Under the pieces are notes generated by a model. The model did not search any database. It was not told the DNA's origin and was given only the letters and a program-made list of their open reading frames with translations. The position numbers and the translations under genes are program-made. From the NCBI RefSeq assembly GCF_001645765.1, contig NZ_LWUJ01000012.1, positions 83,020 through 147,019 on the forward strand: a stretch of 64,000 nt of DNA. Direction: 5' to 3'. Origin of the DNA: Candidatus Mycoplasma haematobovis. Lineage in GTDB: Bacteria > Bacillota_I > Bacilli_A > Mycoplasmatales > Mycoplasmoidaceae. Of the stretch, positions 57,341-64,000 are shown piece after piece (the stretch's first letter is position 1; each line of letters begins with the position of its first letter).

Positions 57341-58146
57341 ATGTTTCAAGAAATAGAAAAAGCAATTACTTCGCCTGCTAGGGCAATCTTAGTAATAATA
57401 AGAACTAGGAAGTTTCAGAATAATATTGCTGCTTGTAGGCTAGATCATTTAATAAAGAATTATGGTCTGAATCCTAGAGATATATTAGTTATTACTTATG
57501 CTAATTGGGGAAGAAGTAGAATTCTTGGAAAGGTAAATAAAAATAATGATGGTTTAGGTTGAAGGAATAGTGATTTTACTACTATTAATAAAGTTTGTAG
57601 AGAGATATTATTTGAAGAAAGAAGTAATGTAAGAAGTGGAGGTGTTTTTGTGGATGCTATTTAAGAAATAGCAGAAGAACTAAATATTCCTTTTCAAAAA
57701 AAGATGGCAACTGTACTTGGTAGGTTGGCTTGGATAGAGACAAAGAATAATAAAGCTTTTGAAGTTGGTGATTATTTAATTGTAATTAATAGTGTATTCA
57801 ATAATATATCCAATAGGAACTGAGTTAATTACTTTCAGGGATATTAAAGATATCTATTCTAAGTTAATAGAAAAAATCTCTGATAAGAGACTTTGATATC
57901 GTAATGACATTTTCATCAGAACAATGATTTTATTAGATAATGAAGAAATAAGAAGTAAATGGGGTAGGAGAGTAAAGGCAGTAATTTACGATAGATTTGA
58001 TTCAGTTTGTCCTTTTGAATTTGGAGTAATTAAGAGACTTGTTGATGTTAATAGGAATTTATTTTGCGTAGGTTATCCCGCATCCCGCAAAACATGAAAA
58101 AAAAGTTTTTGGAATATTTCCCAGATAGTTTAATTCTAGAAGTTTA
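57341..58146 (+). pseudogene. Decayed UvrD-like helicase gene
   Basis: Begins with ATG and IEKAITSPARAILVI but the Walker A that should follow has been lost (IIRTRKFQNN in its place). Then LNPRDILVITYAN, a TAA, a frame change, and the motif II/III zone as VIYDRFDSV and LFCVGYPASR, where DEFQD and FCVGDPDQ are expected. The C-terminal motifs are absent. It is directly downstream of 5S. Confidence 0.72.
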
Positions 58147-58163
58147 AAGCTTTTTCTAAAAGA

Positions 58164-58790
58164 TTAACCTCAAGCAGGTTTTTGACAATATTTTTCAAAA
58201 TCATCATCTTCTGCATCTCCTACATACATTTTGTCTTGTAAGCTTCGACATTTATCAAGCATTTTTTCTTTTCAAACTTCATTTACTTTGTCTCCTTTGT
58301 GTTCTCAAATACTTGCAAATCCTTTACTTAACTTATCTTTGCCCGCTCTAGAAAAATCAGAATACTTAGCTGCAAAACCATTTTTGTCAGTAATTAAATG
58401 TGCATTATCCTTATTTTTCATAGTGCAGAATTTTTGAAAATCATCTAATCATTCAGTATCTTCATCAGAAGCAATAATTCCATTACACACTTCTCTAACT
58501 CTTAGTGGGCCAGTACCATCTTTCAAGTCCTTAGCCTTTATTAGTTCTTCATGTTTTGGATTATCCCTTTTCAACTCTTCAAATCTATCATTTCAAAGAT
58601 GTTCTGATCCTTCTATTAAAGAGCTTTTGTATTTCACTCCCACTTTAATCTTAGTTACTATTTGTTCATGTTGGGGCTTTTCTGGGGCTGTTTCATCAAT
58701 GTTTGATTTATTACTGCTCGCTATAGCAATTCCAGCAGCTAATGCAGTTCCTAATCCACCAAATATAATTCTTTTCTTACTAAAGGCCAT
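58164..58790 (-). CDS. Family L membrane-anchored protein, copy 1
   Basis: 208 residues, ATG start. Hydrophobic residues 6-25 (IIFGGLGTALAAGIAIA), NKSNIDETAPEKPQ linker, WNDRFEELKRDNPKH, REVCNGII, FQKFCTMKNKD, GFAAKYSDFSRA, VWKEKMLDKCRSLQDKMYV and EKYCQKPAW. Four Cys. The first 40 codons are identical to copy 2. Divergent from the helicase at 58863, with 72 bases between. Confidence 0.87.
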
Positions 58791-58862
58791 TTAATTATCC
58801 TCAAAGGTGATTTGTTTATTGCTTTTTTAAGCATTAATAGGTATAATTTTTTTTCTTTTGTT

Positions 58863-60742
58863 ATGGGAGAGCTTAAATTAGATGCATTAAATAAACAACA
58901 AAAACAAGCAATAATTGCTCCTCTTAAGCCATGCCTTGTATTAGCAGGAGCCGGAACTGGAAAGACTACTATTTTAGTAAAACGCTTTAAGCATTTAGTC
59001 ACACAGGAAAAGATATTAGCAGATGAAATAGTAATTACAACATTCACTAATAGAGCTACAGGGAAATAAAGAAAAAGATTTTTGAGGAATTTAATAAGGA
59101 TGCTGAATTTATGAAAAAGGTTAAGGTTTTTACTTTCAATAAATTTTGCCAATATATTTTGGAAACTGAGGGAATAGATTTTGATATTTGTAATGACTCT
59201 AAAGCAATTGAATATGTCAGAGACAACTATTTGAGTTTGCAAATTGATTCCAAAGATATTGTCAAACTTATTTGAGAGGCAAAGTGATTAGAAAATGTTA
59301 ATCAAAAACCAGTTACCTATAGAGATTTAGTTAATTTCAAACCAAAATTCAAGAGGGAAATAGAAGAAAATTTTGAAGAATTCAGAAGAGTTTGAAAAGA
59401 GTACGATAACTTTTTAAGAGAAGATAAATTATTGTATTTCGATGATGTATTGTTTGAAACCAAGAAACTTTTAGACAATGAGAATAATAGAAAAAGATGA
59501 GAAAAAAAGTTGCGTGTTATTTTATTTGATGAGTTTCAAGATATAGATCAAATACAGTTCAAGATAATTTGAGAGCTATCCAAAAACAGAAGGAGTATTT
59601 TCTGTGTAGGAAATCCAAATCAATCGATTTATGGTTTTAGACATGCATTAAACAGACCTTTTGAAACATTCAAGAAAGCATTTCCGAATGCTAAAAATTT
59701 TGAATTAAGAGTAAATTACCGCTCTACTGTTAATATTCTTAATGTTTCAAATGCCTTAATTGATAAAGGTAATGAAAATTATTCAGAAAATTTATTACCT
59801 TGTTATCCTCGGCAATTGGGCGAACCAGTTAGATTATTGATTTCTGACAAATGGTGTAATGAAATTGAAGAAATTTTAAATGCAGTTGAGATTGTAAATA
59901 GACAAAAGTCAATTTCTCTTAAAAAAATTGCTATTCTTTTTCGTTGTTGAAGTTTTGGAAGTTTACTAAGTGAGGCTTTGATTCAAAGAAAAGTTCCATT
60001 TTTTTCTGAGGATCCAGAAAGAGTTTTAAATAGTGAAGAGGTAAGGGATGTTTTATGTTATTTACGTTTGGCTTCTGAAGACGATATTAATGATGTTAAT
60101 TTTCTTCAAATAATTAATAAGCCAAATAGGAATTTTGGTCCGAAGAATTTAAAGACATTAAAGAGAAAGGCAAGTAAATTTAATATTACTGTAATGGAAT
60201 ATACTCGTTTTTTAGATGAAAGGGGCAGTGATCAAAGATGTAAAGAGCTTTGAGATCTTTTGAGAGATATTAAAGTAATAGCAAAAAGTTCATTGAATTT
60301 GAGTGAAGTTATTTCAAAGATATTAGAGAGAACTGGACTATTAAATTATTATGAAGAGATAGAGCCTAGTCGACTTCAAAATATTAAATCTTTTTTGAGT
60401 CTTGTTTCTTTAATAGAAGCAAAAAGTCTTTCCGAATTTTTAAGACAGTACAAAAGTTGTTTTCGTTTAATGAATAATAAAGATGCTGTTTATTTATCAA
60501 CAATTCATGGTGCTAAGGGCTTGGAATTTGATTATGTGTTTGTCATGAATATGAATGAGGGACTTAATTATTCCAATTTAGTGGAAGAAGAAAGAAGGAT
60601 TTTTTATGTTGCCTTTACTAGGGCTAAAAAATGTTTATTCTTGTCGGCCTCAAAAGATGCAGGAATAATTTCAAGATTTATTGAAGATATTAGGCCTTTG
60701 CTTTTGGAAGTTGATAGCTTTGTTGATTGTGTTAATAAGTAA
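58863..60742 (+). pseudogene. UvrD-like helicase gene with a +2 frameshift
   Basis: ATG at 58863 opens DALNKQQKQAIIAPL, Walker A GAGTGKT and TFTNRAT, then stops at TAA 59067-59069. Removing two G from GGG at 59061-59063 gives TNRAT-EIKKKIF and an uninterrupted frame of 625 residues with motif II DEFQDID, III FCVGNPNQSIYGFR, IV NYRST, V STIHGAKGLEFDYVFV and VI EERRIFYVAFTRAKK. Total 1880 bases, two over a codon multiple. No other lesion, so it is recent, phase-variable or a sequence error. Confidence 0.83.
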
Positions 60743-60778
60743 AGCTACTTGTAGTGTAGAGGTTGTTTTTAAATATTA

Positions 60779-61390
60779 TTAAGTACAGTAAGTAGTAAAA
60801 TTCTTATCTGACAAATCATCTACATACATTTTTTCTTGTAATTTTTTACATTCATTTAACATTTCTTCTTTTCAATCTTCAGTAGCTGATTCATCTTTAC
60901 GATCTCAAATTTTTGCAAAACCGTCACTTAAGTTTTTTCTATTAGCACTAGAAAAACTGGAGTATTTGCTGATAAAGCCATTTTTGGTACTAATTGGCGT
61001 TACACCATCTTTGTTTTTCATAGCGCAGAACTTTTGAAAATCTTCAAAAAGTTCTGAATCTTCATCTTCGCCATTAATTTTATTGCATGTTTCTCTTAAT
61101 TTATCTAAACCTTCCGCAATATCTAATTTTTGTATTTCCAGTAAGTCTTTATTTTTAGGATTTCCTCTTTTCAGATCTTCAAATCGGCTAATTCAAAAAT
61201 TAACTTCACCACCTATTAGAGAGTCTTTGTATTTAGTTCCTAATTTGACTTTAATTACTGTTTGTTTTTCTTGGGGCTTTTCTGGGGCTGTTTCATCAAT
61301 GTTTGATTTATTACTGCTCGCTATAGCAATTCCAGCAGCTAATGCAGTTCCTAATCCACCAAATATAATTCTTTTCTTACTAAAGGCCAT
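60779..61390 (-). CDS. Family L membrane-anchored protein, copy 2
   Basis: 203 residues, ATG start. First 40 codons identical in DNA to copy 1, then diverges: WISRFEDLKRGNPKN, RETCNKIN, FQKFCAMKNKD, GFISKYSSF, DWKEEMLNECKKLQEKMYV and TTYCT. Convergent with the frameshifted helicase. Confidence 0.87.
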
Positions 61391-61477
61391 TTTTCTTATT
61401 AGATAAATTCTTAAAGTTAAGCTTTGGATTTTAAATAGACTTATTAAATAAATAGTTTTTGATTTGTAAGTTATTAA

Positions 61478-62095
61478 TTAAGGGATAACACAATAGACAC
61501 TAAAATCCCTATCTTCTGCATCGTTTTCATACATCTTTTCTTGCAGTCTTTGACATTCTTTCAACATACTTGTTTTTCAGCTCTCATTAACTGCTGTTCC
61601 TTTTTGATCTCAAATACTTGCAAATCCTTTACTTAACGATTCTTTTTTTGCTTTAATAAATGTTGAATATTTTGTATCGAAGCCATTTACTTGAGTAATT
61701 AAACGTACTTCATCTTTATTTTTCATAACACAGAAATTTCTAAAATCATTAAATCATTCAGCGCCCTCATCAGTATCAATAATTTCTTGACAAGCTTCCT
61801 TAGTTTTTAAACCTCCTTCTTCCTCACTGGCTTTTTTCGCTAATAATAAACTTTTGTGTTTAGGATTTCCTTTCTTTAAATCTGCAAATCTATTATTTCA
61901 AATATTCATTTCTCCATCTATTAAAGACGTCTTGTATTTGGTTCTTAATGTAGTCTTATTTATTGTTTGTTTATCTTGAGGCTGTTTTAGATTTGTTTCA
62001 TTAGTGTTTGAGTTATTACTACTAACTATAGCAATTCCTGTTGCTATTGAGGCTCCTAATAAACCAAATATTATTTTGTTCCTATTAAACGCCAC
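61478..62095 (-). CDS. Family L membrane-anchored protein, copy 3
   Basis: 205 residues from GTG at 62093-62095. IIFGLLGASIATGIAIVSS, WNNRFADLKKGNPKH, KEACQEII, FRNFCVMKNKD, GFDTKYSTF, SWKTSMLKECQRLQEKMYE and SVYCVIP. It is clearly older than the copy 1/2 pair since its N terminus differs. Confidence 0.87.
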
Positions 62096-62181
62096 TTCTT
62101 GTGTTTATTTGTTAAACCTCTGTGTTTAGGCTTTGAATTTTTTAAATAAGCTTAAAAGGTAGAAAAATTCGTTTATTAAAT

Positions 62182-62205
62182 AACACACTTTATTTTAAGT
62201 GTGTT
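62182..62205. promoter_or_regulatory. Perfect hairpin in a divergent intergenic region
   Basis: AACACACTT and its exact complement AAGTGTGTT around a six-base TATTTT loop, 87 bases upstream of family L copy 3 and 145 bases upstream of the acidic protein gene. No T-run follows directly, so an operator or RNA structure is as likely as a terminator. Confidence 0.55.
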
Positions 62206-62349
62206 CTCTATAAAGGATTGTATACCCCCTCTTTTAGGGAGAGACTAAAATAAAATATCCAGTAATTTTTTATTTTTTTAAGTTTTTTCTTTATCAAAAA
62301 TTATTAATGAGTTCTCTTCAAATTTTAGTTTCTCTTTTACATTAGGTTG

Positions 62350-63066
62350 ATGAAAATAATATTAGCTCCAAAAACAAGGGATTGTATACTTGAAAATTTT
62401 TGTCTCTTTTTTTCTCAAAAAACTGATGTCTTAACTGAAGTTACTTTGCAAAAAATAACTTCCTTATTTGAACAAAATTTAAAGACGTTAGTTATTTCGT
62501 TTTTTTCTTTACCTGAAAATTTTAAGAATAACTCAAATATAGTTTGGTTTAGATTAGATGCATTTTTGGGGATCTACAATATTGCTCCTCAGAAATTCAA
62601 ATCTAATTTTGATGCAATTGTGATTTGTGAAGACGTGAATGAAGATTTAAAAAAATTCATTATTCAAACTTTAAGACAAGATGATAATGTTTTTATTGCT
62701 ATTCGACAAAATCCAGAAGATATTTTACGTATTTTCAATGAAAGCGAGAAAGAATTTGTATTTTTAGACTTTGGAGTTGGTTTTAAAGGGGCGATCAGAA
62801 GATCAAAAAAAGTCTTAAAGATAGATGATGAAATTTCAGCGGATCAGGAGACTGAAGATGATTTTTTTTCTTTGCAAGAAGAAGAGAATGATGAAGATGA
62901 ATTCTCTTTTGATTTTAAGGAAGAAACAAACGAGGATCAATTACTTGTAAGTTTGGAAAAAAATAACCTTGATCAAGGCGATCCAAATTTTGACAAATCT
63001 TTAAATGAAGAAACTCCTGATTTTTTACCTGACGATGATGAAGATATAAGCGGCGGGCTATTTTAG
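62350..63066 (+). CDS. Acidic protein of unknown function upstream of a helicase
   Basis: 238 residues from ATG at 62350 (a TTG one codon earlier is possible). An ordered-looking N-terminal half (KIILAPKTRDCILENF to VFLDFGVGFKGAIRR) is followed by about 80 residues packed with Asp and Glu and ending SGGLF. The acidic tail recalls those of DNA-mimic or partner-recruiting tails such as in SSB, but I see no SSB fold. No TGA Trp and different base use from the surface genes. Six bases before the helicase ATG, so probably cotranscribed. Confidence 0.72.
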   Translation: MKIILAPKTRDCILENFCLFFSQKTDVLTEVTLQKITSLFEQNLKTLVISFFSLPENFKNNSNIVWFRLDAFLGIYNIAPQKFKSNFDAIVICEDVNEDLKKFIIQTLRQDDNVFIAIRQNPEDILRIFNESEKEFVFLDFGVGFKGAIRRSKKVLKIDDEISADQETEDDFFSLQEEENDEDEFSFDFKEETNEDQLLVSLEKNNLDQGDPNFDKSLNEETPDFLPDDDEDISGGLF

Positions 63067-63072
63067 AGAATT

Positions 63073-64000
63073 ATGGATTTAGATAAGACCAAAGTTTCTT
63101 TAGAAGATTTAAATAAACAACAGAAAGATGCGGTATTAGCACCCCTTAAACCGATATTAGTAGTAGCGGGTGCCGGAACAGGAAAAACGACAGTTCTGAT
63201 AAAGAGATTTGAGTATCTAGTTAAAGAGAAGAATATACCTCCAGAAGAAATAATACTTGTTACTTTTACTAATAAAGCGGCAACAGAAATAAAAAAAAGA
63301 CTTTTTCTAGTATTTGGCAAAGACGAAAGTTTTTTACAAAGAGTTAGAGCTTCTACTTTTCATAAATTTTGCAAAAATATTTTGGAAAGTGAAGGAAGAA
63401 AATTCAAAGTATGTTATGAATCAAGGGCTGTTGACTATATTAGACAAGCAATTAGTAAATTAAATCTTCCTATTAAAGCAAATTATGAAATTGCAGATAT
63501 TATTTGAAAAATTAAGTGATTGCAACATCTTGAGAAAAAAGACATTACTTACGATGACTTGTTAAGAGCAGGAAGGCATTGTACTGCACTTTCTGATGAA
63601 GAAATAAGAAATAAATATCCTTTTGAGTCTTTCAAGAATGTTTGAAATGAATATGAAAACATACTTAAGAGCAATAATTCACTTTTTTTTGATGATCTGC
63701 AATTTGAGGTGGATAAATTGTTAGACGATGAGTCAAATAGGCTTAAATGAGAAGGAAAAGTTCAAGCTATTTTGTTTGATGAGTTTCAGGATATAGACCC
63801 AGTACAGTTTAGTATTATTGTCAAACTTACAAAAAACAGAAGGAATATTTTCTGTGTAGGAGACCCAGATCAAGCTATTTACGCATTTAGAAATGCTATT
63901 CCTGAAGTGTTTTCAAAATTTAAAGAACAGGTTAATGATGTAGAGGTTTTCAAACTTGAGACTAACTATCGTTCAACACAAAGCATTCTCGAAGTATCTA
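63073..64000 (+). CDS. UvrD-like helicase, 3' end cut off by the window
   Basis: 309 residues visible from ATG at 63073, frame open at the window edge. LNKQQKDAVLAPL, Walker A GAGTGKT at about residues 34-40, TFTNKAATEIKKR, FDEFQDIDPVQF, FCVGDPDQAIYAFRN and NYRST. Intact so far and clearly the sister of the frameshifted gene at 58863; both differ from the pcrA-like gene at 12428. Preceded by the acidic protein gene. Confidence 0.88.

Overview
The window looks like chromosome from a hemotropic mycoplasma (Mollicutes), probably of the suis/wenyonii/haemominutum branch; I cannot name a species. The grounds are: in-frame UGA is used as tryptophan in nearly every gene (translation table 4), base composition is AT-rich, there is one 16S-23S-5S rRNA set with no tRNA in the spacer, and most of the DNA is arrays of small membrane-anchored paralogs. 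All coordinates below use table 4, so stops are TAA and TAG only. Family letters A to L and O are my own labels.

Layout. 1-10.08 kb: seventeen head-to-tail family A genes on the minus strand, many sharing a TAATG stop/start, then a decayed eighteenth. 11.0-12.25 kb: two plus-strand family B genes, one out of frame at an 8-bp tandem repeat. 12.4-15.8 kb: minus-strand cluster of two membrane proteins and a UvrD/PcrA helicase. 15.8-18.4 kb: a 658-aa protein (family O) convergent with a family J gene. 18.4-36.0 kb: mosaic of families C and D (plus) and E, F, G, H (minus), including two copies of an H-G-E-F gene block and several decayed copies. 36.1-41.05 kb: family B array on the minus strand, intact and decayed members mixed, with family I relics. 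41.05-44.5 kb: an AlkA-type DNA glycosylase, a family G protein and a DUF2779 protein. 44.5-49.7 kb: two DUF31 trypsin-like proteases around a second family O gene. 49.8-52.5 kb: small family K pair, a family I gene and a 433-aa unknown. 52.6-57.3 kb: rRNA genes. 57.3-64.0 kb: three more UvrD-like helicase genes (decayed, frameshifted, and intact but cut by the window) mixed with family L and an acidic unknown.

How it may work together. Housekeeping content is small: rRNA, AlkA, helicases. The rest looks like a surface-protein repertoire. Families A, C, D, H, I, J and L all have an N-terminal hydrophobic segment and a series of Trp-Cys or Cys motifs, including a recurring [W/F/L/H]-C-[V/T]-x-[N/K] signature, so they may be branches of one superfamily. 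Copies differ by frameshifts in short repeats, nonsense changes at Trp codons, shared identical blocks and decayed copies, which fits a repertoire kept variable by duplication, gene conversion and slippage. Two proteases of the DUF31 class, next to a large unknown protein, could be a host-protein capture and cleavage system; that is inference.

The 16S 3' end reads GGATAATCTTCT where GGATCACCTCCT is expected, so the usual anti-Shine-Dalgarno appears to be missing. That agrees with the absence of clear ribosome binding sites and the frequent stop/start overlaps.
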